Source: Sindora glabra (lineage: Eukaryota > Streptophyta > Magnoliopsida > Fabales > Fabaceae). From it: DNA of 64,000 nucleotides. The notes beneath the pieces are model-generated. The model made no database searches. It was not told where the DNA came from and was given only the letters and a program-made list of their open reading frames with translations. Below are positions 51,666 through 64,000 of the stretch, piece by piece. A program made the position numbers and the translations under genes. Numbering within the stretch: the stretch's first letter is position 1; each line of letters starts with the position of its first letter. The stretch lies in assembly GCA_020226215.1 (NCBI GenBank), contig CM035225.1:14829868-14893867 (forward strand), read 5' to 3'.

Positions 51666-53025
51666 GATAAAACTACCTTATGGCTTAAGGGGCCTCAACA
51701 CCTAAGCCATAAGATTTTGTCATATACCTATATATAAATTATATATTTTGTGCTCCTAAATTTTGATGTTGGCCCCCTTAAATGAAAGTTTAGATCAAAC
51801 TTTATCTCTTGAATTGATAAAGTATTGATTAGTCATTGTTTATATTATACTTTATTCTTTTATGTTTATGCTTTTTATTCAAAATTATCACAATTAATAA
51901 TTATTAGCTTACAAGAATAATTTTAAAATAATGTTTTACTCTAATTGATCATTGACAATAAGAAAATTATAATTAAGAATCTTGTTATGTGTGAAACTTA
52001 AATTAAATATATATATAACATTATCTCTTTTCTATATTGTATATGTACCTTAAATCATGTCTATTATCATTTTTATAGGTGCTTAACAGATCAACTGAAT
52101 TGGACCAAGTTGAAATTCACATAGGCCCTATTTGCTCAGGCTTACTTTTAAGCAAGCCCATTTTAGCTAGTTTGGTCTAGTTCACAGGTCTGGCAAATGT
52201 AAGCAAGGATTTTTTAATAAAATAATTTTTATATTTTATTATTTTATCATTATATTATTATATTTATTTTTGTATTAATTAGTTTTATTATTTAATTTAA
52301 TTTTATTATATTTTATTATTTTGAGTATTTAGATTTAATTTTTTTAAAATTAAATTATGTTTCATGTTGAATTGTGGTATAAAAATAATTAATAAAATAC
52401 TTTTTTAAACATAAATTTTATTTAAATTATTAAATATTTAAAAAATTTAAAAATTAATTTTGGCCTATTTAAGCTCACAAACTGGCCAAATTTGTTTTCG
52501 TTCACAACCTGTTAAGTCAAATTTATTTAACCCCATTTTTTAACGAGTTTATTTTTTAGTACAATTTATAAAAAATTTGTAAATCAATCCATTTAACTTA
52601 TGGATTTATGACTCATTAAGCACTCCTACTCATTTTTTGAACTATACTTAATTATACTTTACAATTTTATATAAAGCATTCAGAATGTTCACTGATATAT
52701 TCATCATAATCTATCTTTCTTACATTTTATTTTTTAGTAAGACATTTTAGTAATAACTATTTTGATGATATGAAAAAATCATTGATTCATTTTGCATTCA
52801 TCATTTCTATTTTAATTTTTATGCATTTGATCATTTAAACTAATTTTATATTGTACACAACAATTATCTAATTCAAAATATTTAAATGGTTAATACATAA
52901 AAATTTAAAAGAAAATTAAAAAAATAAAATTAATTATCTTTCAATTTATTTAATATTATTTTTAATAACATTTTATACATGTGCAAAATCTTATCCCCCT
53001 AATAAAAATTTTCTAATTTTGCCCC
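51666..53025. mobile_element. ~1.36-kb insertion in array unit 2
   Basis: The unit text breaks off after CAATTTTCAAATTA and resumes at CCCCAATCCCAAATAATAAC. The insert starts with a perfect 11-bp inverted repeat (51677-51687 CTTATGGCTTA, 51703-51713 TAAGCCATAAG). It later carries phrases like CAGGCTTACTTTTAAGCAAG and CTCACAAACTGGCC, seen in plant foldback repeats. No coding sequence was found and the class is unknown. Confidence 0.5.
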
Positions 53026-54231
53026 AATCCCAAATAATAACAAACTTGAATGAAATTTGTTAAAAGGTTTTTTTAAGCCTTCCAAAACCATTACAATATA
53101 ACTAAATGTTTATAAGTTGTTCTAAAGAAATAAAAAATTGAAATCCAAAATCAATATAAATTTGAAATCCTAAAGTAATCAAAACTTAAAATTGTTTCTT
53201 AATTCATAATTCAATTTCAATATTTAAATGAAAATTTTGGATTCATACTTAGAGAGAGAAAGCATAACAAAAGAGAAAAGAGAAGGAAAAGCCTAAAAAA
53301 GATTAATAATTTACCATTTAGATTCATAATTTTACATGAAAATCTTGAATTTTTTCTTTTTGGTCCCAACTTTGATGAGAATGAAGGAAGCTTGACAATA
53401 GAGATAGGGGTGCAGAGAGAAACAAAGGGGTTTAGTTTAGGTTTAGTTTGGGTTTAGGGCGCAAGGAAACTTACCAATGATAAAAGATGCCCAAACTTAA
53501 CTAATGGTGGGTAAGGTTAATACTGGGAGGTGGATGGAGAAATAGGAGGTGAAGTTGAGGCTTTTGCATTTGGGAAGGGAGGCTATTAGGGTTAAGGCAT
53601 TTGTTTATCTTTAAGGTTTGAGAGAGTGAAGTCAGAGTGCTAATGTAATGAAAGGTAAAATAGAAATAAGAAAAGTCTAGTTGGTAACTTCTCTTTCCGT
53701 TTACTACAAGAGAAGGTAATTTTTTAAAATAATAGGAAACAAAGTATGCCAAACTTAAAAGAAAATGACAGTAATTTACCTTAGATAAAATTGATACAAC
53801 AAAAATAAAAACTTTATTTTTGTACAAAGGTTTAAGTTGAACATATTTTACAGTAAATTGAGTTGAAAATTATACACATGATTAATATGTTCTAGTGTTC
53901 TAGAGTTAAACAAAACATATATAGGTTACATGAACTAGTTTTGTATTAAAATTGCACTTATCTAATTTAGCTTAAAAATTAATATATGAATAAAAGTAAA
54001 TATATTTAGGTGAGATGGTATGGTTTTGTATAGATGCAAGGATAGCATGTTCAACCACATTATTGCAAGTGATTATACGTCATATTTCACTATATCCTAT
54101 GCAAAAGGAGTTACAACTAGAATTTCAAACTTTTTGTGTCATGTATTACAAAAAACTATCTTTTGTTAAATAATATACATCCAAATTTACTTATAAGAAA
54201 AATAACTAATAATATGTATAAAAATATTAGA

Positions 54232-54545
54232 TGTATTTGGATATGTTTTTGATTTTGTATTTTTAAAAATTATTTTTTTATTTTCAAAAATTATATTTAG
54301 ATTGAAAAAAAAATTTAGAAGGTGTTCGATATCGCAAATAAGGAAACATTTCTTATAATTATAAAAATGATATAAAAAATAAGAAAGTAGGTTAAGAAAA
54401 TATCTAAAATTATTTTTTTATTTTTAAGTTACATATTTGGAGAATAATTTTAAAAAATAAATTCTAAAAATTGGCTCCTAAACAAGTTCTTCTAACTTTG
54501 AGAATAAAAAAATATAAAATTATTTTAAAAATAGTAAACAAATAG
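54232..54545. mobile_element. ~314-bp MITE-like insertion in array unit 2
   Basis: Units 1 and 3 read through AAAAATATTGATTTCAT or AAAAATATTAATTTCATGG. In unit 2 this point is split by an A/T-rich insert that begins GATGTATTTGGATATG and ends AAACAAATAGGCC, a weak inverted pair. Non-coding. Confidence 0.5.
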
Positions 54546-55401
54546 GCCTATTGATTTCATTAAATTGCATATAATTATTATTTAGAGAAAAATAGTGATT
54601 ACATAAGTCATATCATATACTAGTCCAATATTAACAAAGGAATCACCATAAGAAAATTTGGCAAAATAGATATTAAAGAAAGTAAAAATTCAAAGAATTA
54701 TGCATAAACAATTGAAAAACTAGTTCAAATAGCATATTATTGAGCATCATTGAACATTAGTAACAAAGTATGGGAGACTCCACTCCTATCTATCCTAATC
54801 TCCTTTGCCCTACACCTAAGACAAAAAAAAAATTGTATGCAAACATGCATTAAACAATAGTAATTGTGGAAGTTAAAGTATTATCAAATAAAAAATGAAA
54901 TGAAATTTCTAGTAATGAAATGCTTTAATAAAAAAAATTGATAGGTCATTAAGTAGGTTATATTTATGTATGTATAATAAGTAGATTATCACTCTTACCA
55001 TTACCTAAAAAAATTGTTACATTTAAAAATTCTTAGTTACTTATACTTTTTTAGTAACATATTTTTCTATTCATTGACAATATAAAATATTTTACATTGA
55101 TACTGGATCAAATTTAAACTATCAAAAACACCATTTTTTCCATATAGTAATAGTTCTTTTTCCTTATTTCCAAATGCTAAATCAATTCCATGTTATTGCT
55201 TCGTAACAAAGGCAAAATTGATAGTATCTACAAATTAAGAGATGTAAAAAATTCTCAAATCATTATAGAAATATGCCATCGAAATGTAAAAAGCTCATGT
55301 ACAAATCAATTTCCAAATCATTTTGAACTTAAATCAAATTTGTAAAAAGGCTTTTTTAGATCATTTAAAATTATTACAGTATAACTAAATTTTTAAAAGG
55401 C

Positions 55402-55773
55402 ATTCTAATGAAATTTAAAATTCAAAATCAATATAAATTTGAAATTTTAAAGTAATCAAAACTCAAAATTGTTTCTTAAGTCACAATCCTAATTTCAACA
55501 CTTATTCCTATAAAAAAATGAAATTAGAGAGTGAAAACATAACAAAAGAGAGAAAAAGGAAACAACTTAAAAAGATTAATGCTCTACATTCTAGTGAAAT
55601 CTAAAATTCAAAATCAATATAAATTTGAAATCTTAAAGTAATCAAAACTCAAAATTGTTTCTTAAGTCACAATCCCAATTTCAACACTTTTTCCTATGAA
55701 AAAAGAAATAAAGTTAGAGAGAGAAAACATAACAAAAGAGAGAAAAGAAAGAAAAGACTTAAATAGACTAATG
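55402..55773. repeat. 186-bp duplication inside array unit 3
   Basis: TTCAAAATCAATATAAATTT occurs at 55421 and 55607 with the same following text through ACAAAAGAGAGAAAA. The copies are nearly identical, so the event is recent relative to the array. Confidence 0.85.
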
Positions 55774-57045
55774 CTTTACAATTTAGATCCATAATTTTTT
55801 ATGAAAATCTTGAATTTTTTTTGTTCCAGCTTTGATAAGAATGAAGGAAGTTTAGGATTAGAGAAAGTGGTGTAAAAAGGAAAAAAGGGGTTTAGTTTAG
55901 GTTTAAGGTGATTAGAAGCTTAGCGAAAATACGCAATGGCCAAACTGAACTAATATTAGGTAAGGTTAATAGTGAAAGGTGAATGAAAAATAGGAGGTGA
56001 AGTTAAGGCTTCTAGTTTGAAAAAGTAGGGTATTGGAGTTGAAACATTTGTTTATTTTTAAAATCTAAGAAAGTGTGGTTGGAATGCTAGTGTAAAGAAG
56101 GGTAAAAGAGGTAGAAGGAAAGTTTAGCTGATAATGCCTCTTTTCCATTTGCTACAGAGGATGTAAGGTCAATTTCTAAAATAAATAAGAACAAAGTTTA
56201 ATTAGGCTAAACTTAAAAAAGAGGTAATGGTAATTTACTTGGATAAAATTAACACAATAAAAATAAAAAATTAATTTTTTACAGCAATTTGAGTTAAACA
56301 TATTCTATAATAAATTTAGTTAAAATTATACATTTGATTAATATGTTCCAGTGTTATAAAGATTAAAATAAAAAAGATGCAATTACATGAACTATTTTTG
56401 TATTAAAATTGCACGAATCTAATCTAGCTTAAAAAACAAGATATGAATAAAAGTAAATATATTTAAATGAGATGGTATGGTTTGGTACAGATACAAGAAT
56501 ATCATGTTCAACCACAATATTACAAGTAATTATACTTCATACTTCATTTTATCCTCCACAATAGAAGTTGTAACTAAAATTTTAAAATTTTTATGTTGTT
56601 TGTAATAGAAAACCATCTTATGTTAGTTAATATGCATCCAATGTAAGAAAAATAATTAACAGTAAGTATAAAAATATTAATTTCATGGAATTAGATATAA
56701 TTATTAGAGATTACATAAGTCACACTATCCCAGTCTAAATGTAACAAAGGAATTGCCATGAGAAAAAATTAACTAAACAAATATTAAAGAAAGTAAGAAT
56801 TTTAAAAACTGTGTATAAACCATTGGAGGCCTAATTTAAATGGCATATTATTGTGCCTTTTTTTAATAGTGGTACCAAAGGGTGGGAGGCTCTACTCTTA
56901 CTTATCCCAATCTCCTTTTCTCCACACCTTAAGACTATATGAAGGAATTGTATACAAATGCGTACTAAAGAAAAATAACTATGGAAGTTAGAATATTATA
57001 AAATCAAGAATGAAATGAAACTTCTAGCAATGAAATGCTTTAACA

Positions 57046-60000
57046 AAAAAACTAACTTGTAAGCTATATATAGCTTATAAAAAAAGCAACACTATAACAA
57101 TACAAATTAGCAAAGCACCTAAAGTATAATATTTGAGATATATTAAGTAGTCATGAATGAAATAATGCTAACGGTAGGCATTAGTATTAAAAAATCAACA
57201 AATTTTTACACTCAAAAAATTAATTTTATAGATATCAAAATTAATGTATATAAGTTAGAGAGTTGGAAAAATAATTTATTGCCTATGTAAAGGAAAGTTT
57301 GCATTTATTATGTTTGCACATTTTCTTATAAAAAAGGAATTTGTTAAAAAAATTCTCTATATTTAAATTTGTTATTCTGCAAAACAGAAAAGAATTCCAT
57401 TATGATTCTTATTTCCTCAAAGATTACCCAAAAAAAATAATAATGTGATTCTATGATAAATTCTAGTTTAAACATGCACTTCATTGAAGTAAATAACACC
57501 AAATAGGTTACCTATGAATGGTAATGCACATAATTAAACTATATTAACGAGATGAGAGAGGAATTAATGAACCTTATAAATTTCAATATCATAAAATAAC
57601 CATATAGAAAGCTTTAATAAAGAAAACAACTAATAGAGTTAGGATAATTATATTTATCTTATGAAATAAAAAAAGAATGGCCTAAAGGATAAAAAAAATC
57701 ATTTTTTCCATGTTTTGTCATTCTTCCAAAAGCATATCCATAATATGAGAGGAATGAAATCAATATGCTATAAGAAGATGGTTATGGAAAGTTATCTCAA
57801 AATTGGAAAAAATAAAAAAAAGTGTTCAATGATTGTACATTTTCTTCAAAAAAATTACACTTAGCTCTCAAAGTTTAAAGCATTATCATTGAAATTCTTA
57901 AAAAATTATAGTTCAACCTTTCAAATGTATTTCTTTTAGCTTTGGCTTTGATTATAAAGCTATTACTATATAGCTAAAAGCATATTACTACATTAGTTTA
58001 TTGCTAGTGTGTTGCTTAACTACATATTGCAAATTGGATAATGATTAAGATGCTCTTCTTTTTTATTTTGCTTGAATAATGCATTTCTTGCAAGTAGCAC
58101 ATATTGTACTCAAAGCTAGCTATAATGACTTTATGAGACATTCTAACTTGCAATGGCAGATCAATAACACTTTAGCAACAATTTGCAAGTAAAGACAACA
58201 ATGAGAAATAAGTAATTATATGTAAATAAGACTTTGGACGTATCTATATCCTATCATTATAGTCAATTTTTATTCATTTTGGAAGTTTAAATACCACCAA
58301 CAACAACCAATTACTAAAGCTCAACTAGTTGATACCATATAATTATAGGGATTAGGGACTAAATATTTTAATCCAAAAAGAATGATCAGACATCTTATCA
58401 ATAGATCGTGCTTCCTTAGGATGCTATGTTATGCAAACAATGTTCATTAAAGCATGACAATGTTATTTGTTACTAATCTTCTTACAAAAATGGAATCAAA
58501 TTGCCATAAAATCTTAAGTTAATCCTAAAAAAATTAATTGAAAATATACTTACAAATATATGAAACTTGATTTTATCCACTCCTAACTACATAATATTGA
58601 ATACCTAACACACATATTTAGCCAAACGTGCAAAAATAATGAGTTTAGGACTTATAACTTAAAGAAATAATAAAGCACTAAAAAATTTGAAAAGAATAAT
58701 ATTTTTTTTTGTAAAAAGAAATGAACTTCTTTCATAGTGGGAAGGAGTTCTTCTTTAAGTCATTGCTCCATGAAATAATTTGTGCTCTATAAAAGTTTAT
58801 AAAAAAAGGAAATTAAAGCAACTTTATACTTTATTCAAAAAAATACCTTAAATGAAAAATCTAAAAAACTTGAGAAACTTCTTATAGAGGAAAAAGTAGA
58901 TACAATCCAAGAAATCAGAAGCATGAGGAATACTATAAATTTAGAATAAAAGCAAATTAGTAGTATAAACATATGAGAAAATGTCATAATAATTTCAACA
59001 ACCAATATTAATTTCAACTTAATAATAACAAATTTCAAATTTTCTTGTGCTACGAGATACTAGTTCAAGCATAGAAATTATTAAAATTTGTATCTTCATC
59101 AAGCAAGTAAATTTTTAAAAAACTAATTCACTTCAGTAATCAATGTACATAAGTTATATAACGTACTTTATATTCCAATATCAAATAATAAAATAAAAAT
59201 GGGATGGCTTATGTTACAATTTATTATTTAAGAAAAACAAATTTAATTAGAATGATAAAGAAAACTATGATACAACTAAACTTCAATTAGAGGCATATAT
59301 GAATTAATTTGATATATGTTCATTCAATTCAAATGTATATATACATGCTACAAAACCCAGATATTTTCAATTGAACAAAGTAACTCTTTCACTTAACTTA
59401 GCCTTTTACTCAACATAATGCGAAAACAAATATATATATATTACACAAAACAAATTTAAAATTTCATATTAAAATTAATTACATTAAAGAACACAATTAG
59501 GAAAACATTGAACAGTTGGAAGGCATACCTCACCAATATAGAATCCAAACAACAAAAGGTATTCTAGTTGGCCTTCCATACAATACAATTGAATCTCACA
59601 ACGAACACTTAGCTACAACCAAAAAGAAAAAAATGAAATAAAATAAAATAAAATTTGAGGAAAAAACCATAACATAAAGCCTTAATATTAAAAAAATAAA
59701 TAGATAATCCTATCAAAAAATTTCAAAAGAAATTAGGAGAATAAATGAAAGAGAAATCAAAGCACAAAAAAGATTAAAAGAGAAATAAGAAGAAAGTTTA
59801 GTTGTTGAAGAATACAATAGTTTGAAATTTAAATTTAAAATCTAATAATAAGAGAGAAATAAAGGAAAAAAAATAGAAATATTAATCTTTTAGCATTAGG
59901 GTAGTGAAATCTTGTTAAAGAAGAACAATAAAAGGAAGAAAAGTATCAATACAAGAAGAAGGTGTAGTTCAAATATCTATAGCAAAATTACATTACAAGA

Positions 60001-60559
60001 TAAATGAATCAATGTAAAAACAAAAAAAAATGAAAAAATGGAAAAAAGAAGAAATAAGTTAAAAATCATGATTTCTTTAGTGGAAACTAGTTTTTAATGT
60101 AACATAATATTTTTTATGACAACATAGGAATTTTTTGGTTTAAAATATGCTATAACCTTAACCTAGTTGTAATCAATGTGGAACCCATTATCTAGTTTCC
60201 AATCATTATAAGATGAAAAAGCAATCTTGGAAAAGATGAGATATTCCATTTATCATTTAAAATAATGTTTAGAAAACAAGAGAAAGGTAAGTTTGCTTTT
60301 ATTTCTCTCAAATTAAGGAAAAGCCCATCTAACTAACTTTGTAGGATTTAGTCTAATGAATCCTTTACCCAATGCCTATACAAAATAAAACCCTAAAACA
60401 ATTATATATACAAATGTTTGCACTACCAAACCATTTTAAGGAGATTCTAGTAGATCCATCTTTAAGGAAATGGTAGTGAGGCTCAACTTGTATATTTTCA
60501 AATTTTAAATATAAAAGAGTGAGTTTGAGGCTTAATAAATAAATACTTTAGCATAAATA
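57046..60559. other. gene-free, unassigned
   Basis: AT-rich with A-rich and GAAA-rich stretches (59600-60060). The open frame at 58835-59038 (minus) is a composition artefact. I find no RNA gene or transposase trace. Confidence 0.4.
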
Positions 60560-62000
60560 AACATCACCATATGTATCAATATACCTACCAAACTAATCTT
60601 CTTTTATAATTTATCATACAAAATATAAATTAATTAATTCAATTTCAAGAAGCCATAAGGAGGCTCAATTATGGTCATATCATCACCATCATATCATATT
60701 AGCATAGCCAATGACATTCAAGTTTCAATATTATAGCATAATATACAACAATCAGCAATAATAAACATATATGATTCTTGTAACTCTCAAGTTAGCCTTA
60801 TACCATCCACCAAACCTAGTCTTATTTCTCCAGGGTCAACCTTATACTCTTCACAAACATATTATTGAAAATTAGGCATTTGACATATACATCATCTCTG
60901 CTATTATATTTCTCATGTCACAAGTCTTAATGTGTTTCTTTTCATATCATATCTCAAAACATGGTCATTATGTTCTTATAGCAACATCATGCCTCACTAC
61001 ATTACCATATATCTAGTTTCAACTCCAAATTTTATAAATAAGATTAATTATATCATATGACCATGTGTCACATGATAGCTAAGTCTAATTTCATTTCATA
61101 AGCCATATAACAATTACATTATCAATGCAATCTATGATATAGTAGTCATATATAAGCTTGAAAAAGATAAGAATTCTTACTAACATGTTTACACATCAAT
61201 TTCAAGGTTAAAAATGCTTTAAAAGATCAATTATTGCTTATTTTAATGCTAAAACATGAAGTAAGGCAAATGAAGTGTTTTGCGAGTTGCTTTGACTCTT
61301 CTAATAGCATTTTGAAAGAAATGAAGCACTTTACAAAGTTTTTAACTTCTAGTAACTTTTTCAAAATAACGAATCATTTCATATCCTAGTAAAATATGGG
61401 TATAAGAAGTGCTTCGTGAAATCATATTTATAATGTTATAAAATTCTATATATTTATAAATCATGCAAAATTATAATTTTATTTTACACATGTTGTAAAA
61501 TCATACATGTAATGCATGAGAAAATCACAAGAAAATTATGGAGTTTAAATTAATATAAAATATTTTATACTATTAATGAATAAGAAAAAGATTAATGAGA
61601 AAAATACTTACTATATTATTTCCTCCTATTTACTATATTATTACACATATTTAATTTTATAGAATTGGCCTTATTTTATAATTTCAGATTAATTTTATAA
61701 TATTTTAAATTTATTTTAGTTTTTTAGCTATATCTTGAGTTCTAAATATTGAATTGAAGTGATCATTATACCATTGGAAAACTTAAAAAAAGACCTACAA
61801 CTTTGATATTTTGATCAAAGTCCAATTTGAACTCCTTCAAGTTCTTATTTAGTTAAGAATTTGAAGTTTTATCTTTATCCTAATTGAACTAACTTTAATT
61901 TTTACGCCATATTTGGAATTACAAGGATCCAATCAATGTAAAACTAGTGTCTAAATCTTTATGAAACCCAGCTTTACAATTTTTGTGTTAGATTAACTAA
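60560..62000 (-). mobile_element. Ty3/gypsy-like LTR remnant, opposite orientation to 24300-26559
   Basis: On the minus strand this reads GTATAAGGTTGACCCTGGAG, then GTATAAGGCTAACTTGAGAG, the same paired motif as at 25877-25930. Further upstream it has ATCAAAGTTGTAGGTCTTTT followed by AACTCAAGATATAGCTAAAA, wording common in long plant gypsy LTRs. No coding region is attached and the borders are approximate. Confidence 0.4.
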
Positions 62001-64000
62001 ATTTATTTTAGTAGTTTTATATTGATTAGAAGTCATACCTATAAGAATTTACAATTATAATTATTAAAGTTAATTGCTTTGTAAAAAAAATCTAGGCCTC
62101 TAAAAATTAGAAATGCCCCATTTTTGTAATACTAAGAAATATACAATCCAAGTCCAATAGGATTTTAGGTTAATTAAATTAGATAAAAGAAGAGAACTTA
62201 TTAGACTTTAGAGATTTTTACATATTTAGTAGATAATTTTTCTTTTAGCTCTTATGTTCTCTAGCCATGGAATGTTAATTTCAAAGTTGATTCAAGGAGT
62301 TTGAAGCTCCTATCTACCAGATTGTAAGATTATGATTTGTAATGTTAATTTTCTTTAATTAATTTTCATCTTTTCCTAATTATTTGTGTTGATTTCTTGA
62401 AATTGCATGTGTTAGATGTTGATTTGGTATAATTAATATTCATTCTTATGATTTTTAATATCTTTCTATTTTGATATTAAATTATGATTGGTAAATCATG
62501 GTTTTACACATAGTAACAAAAGGTTGAAGGATTAATTTAGAGTTTTTTAATTTAATTTATCAATTCAATTAAATTCTATCATTAAGTTAATTTCAATCTA
62601 ACTTAGAGATTATAACGGTTGCTTAATTTGATAAATCTTAATTAATCAAATCCTAGATGGTAATCTAATATAAGATTTATAAATTATTGTAGGGATTTCA
62701 AATAATTTAATATTGAAAAATTAATTAAAATATCTAATGATCCACAATTAATCCAATATAGAACATTCCAATCCCTTGAATCAACTTCTTTATTATATTT
62801 ATTTTCTTCTTTACTATTTATTTTATTTATTACATTTATTTAAATTTCAATTCATAAAACCTCTTAATTCTGTGTTCTACATAATTCTACATTTTGGATT
62901 TTGTTATTGTTTCATTTTGTCAGCATTTTGTATAAATTGTGTTTGTATTTTATTTACATTAGTTTCTTCTATTTTTAGTGAATAAATAATTCAATAATTG
63001 TCTAATTATTATTAGTAAATAATTAAGAGAAAATAAATCAAGGGATCACAAGAATATGATTTAGTTGTTTCACTATACTGCATTATTTTAGCAAATTAAT
63101 TTTTAATCTAATTTGGGTATATTATGACATGCATATAAAAATACATTATTAAAAAGTAATAATAGTAATTAAGAATTTATAATAATAATAATAATAAATT
63201 GATAGTTTTTTATTGACATAAAAATACACGAGTCATAATGTTCATGCAAAACTATAACTTTTGTTCAATAAAAACTTAACACTCTTTAATTTTCAATAAT
63301 ATATATTTCCTTCCCTTCGCTTAACTTCTGTTAACTCATTTATTTTCCAATTTTTTTGTTTGTTTTATTACATTGGACACCATGAATACTGATTCCAATT
63401 GAATAAGATTTAAAATTTATATTTAATAATAATACATAATTTATGTAAATAAATGTAAACTATATAAACACCTTGTATTTATTTTATATGAATTAAATAA
63501 TACTCTTACACTTAAATTTATTTTATATGAATTAAATACATGCTTTTACATGAATTGAATATATTTTATTTTCACCTTTTTCTCCCACTTCAATTGGATT
63601 GGGGTTTTGTTTTCCAAAATTTCTATTTTTTATTTTTTATAAAATTTTATATTATGTTATGCTTTTATTTTTTATTAATTCATGTAAACTAAACATAATA
63701 AATAAAAATATATTTTTAATTGATACCTTAATAATGCAATAACATTCGATATTAGTTTATACATTTTACTTCATCATATATATATATATTAATATACATT
63801 AAATAATTAAAATAATATTTTAAATATGCTACCATTAAATCCAAATTTTAATTTAATAAATTCTAATAAGTATTAATAATAAAAAATATAAAATATCTTT
63901 ATCAATTTTGAGAGGGTTATATTTTGTCTCCTTAATTTTAAAATATTGTAAATCAAATTATTTAACTATATAAAATTTGCAATTAGCATCTATTATTAAC
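62001..64000. other. AT-rich spacer, nothing recognised
   Basis: Long AT-rich sequence with short AT and TTA runs. The open frame at 62776-62985 is T-rich and hydrophobic only because of composition. No gene seen. Confidence 0.5.

Larger units (their letters stand above)
50177..57045. repeat. tandem array of three diverged ~2-kb units, interrupted by insertions
   Basis: Unit starts lie at about 50177, 51356 and 55013, each with an ATTGYTAYR-A-TTAAAAATTC text. Shared landmarks in order are: an M1-like right end (GATCAAATTTAAA); GAGATGTAGAAAATTCTCAA; AAAGTAATCAAAACT; a GAGAGAAAACATAACAAAAG region; GGGGTTTAGTTTAGGTTTA; GAGATGGTATGGTTT; ATTAAAGAAAGTAA; CCTATCYYAATC; and an end with AATGAAATGCTTTAA. 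Unit 1 lacks the central ~0.9 kb. Unit 2 contains insertions at about 51666-53025 and 54232-54545. Unit 3 has an internal 186-bp duplication. There is no intact ORF above about 110 codons and no domain, and I do not recognise the family. Confidence 0.75.

Noticed and set aside
53501..53827. 108-codon minus open frame in array unit 2
   Set aside because: The other unit that retains this region, unit 3, has it broken by changes and stops, so it is not maintained as a gene.

Overview
This is a nuclear genomic window from a plant, almost certainly a eudicot. It is very AT-rich, it holds one intron-rich gene with conserved plant protein sequence, and the rest is dominated by decayed DNA transposons, MITE-like foldbacks, LTR-like fragments and local tandem duplications. 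I cannot name the species from the sequence alone.

The only intact protein-coding gene I can support lies on the minus strand at 29787-39406. It is a 20-exon, 816-codon Sen1/UPF1-type superfamily 1 RNA/DNA helicase and matches plant MAGATAMA 3 (MAA3). Every exon junction can be placed on GT-AG borders with continuous phase, and the helicase motifs are all present. One motif has an unusual residue (motif V reads VDGCQG). A PIF/Harbinger-like MITE sits inside intron 17.

Region by region: 1-12650 is AT-rich and gene-free, with at least four copies of one short MITE family, a pair of LTR-like direct repeats (5971-6133 and 7789-7951), a 67-bp AT microsatellite and a strong foldback at 9770-9920. 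12700-14360 holds two different tandem duplications (406 bp twice; 234 bp twice, with a 74-bp repeat nested in each). 16060-17090 (minus) is a broken CACTA (En/Spm) TNP2-type transposase. 18750-19135 is a MITE. About 24300-26559 is an old Ty3/gypsy-like LTR remnant, with a related remnant in the opposite orientation at about 60560-62000.

After the helicase gene, 41494-43972 is a nearly complete but dead Tigger/pogo-like element. Both terminal inverted repeats are recognisable and the transposase has traces of all three catalytic Asp codons. 50177-57045 is a tandem array of three diverged units of about 2 kb, broken up by later insertions. I cannot assign it to a known family, and it is the best candidate here for something undescribed.

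I see no operon, CRISPR array, defence system, tRNA or rRNA. The window is best read as one conserved housekeeping or developmental gene embedded in a transposon graveyard.
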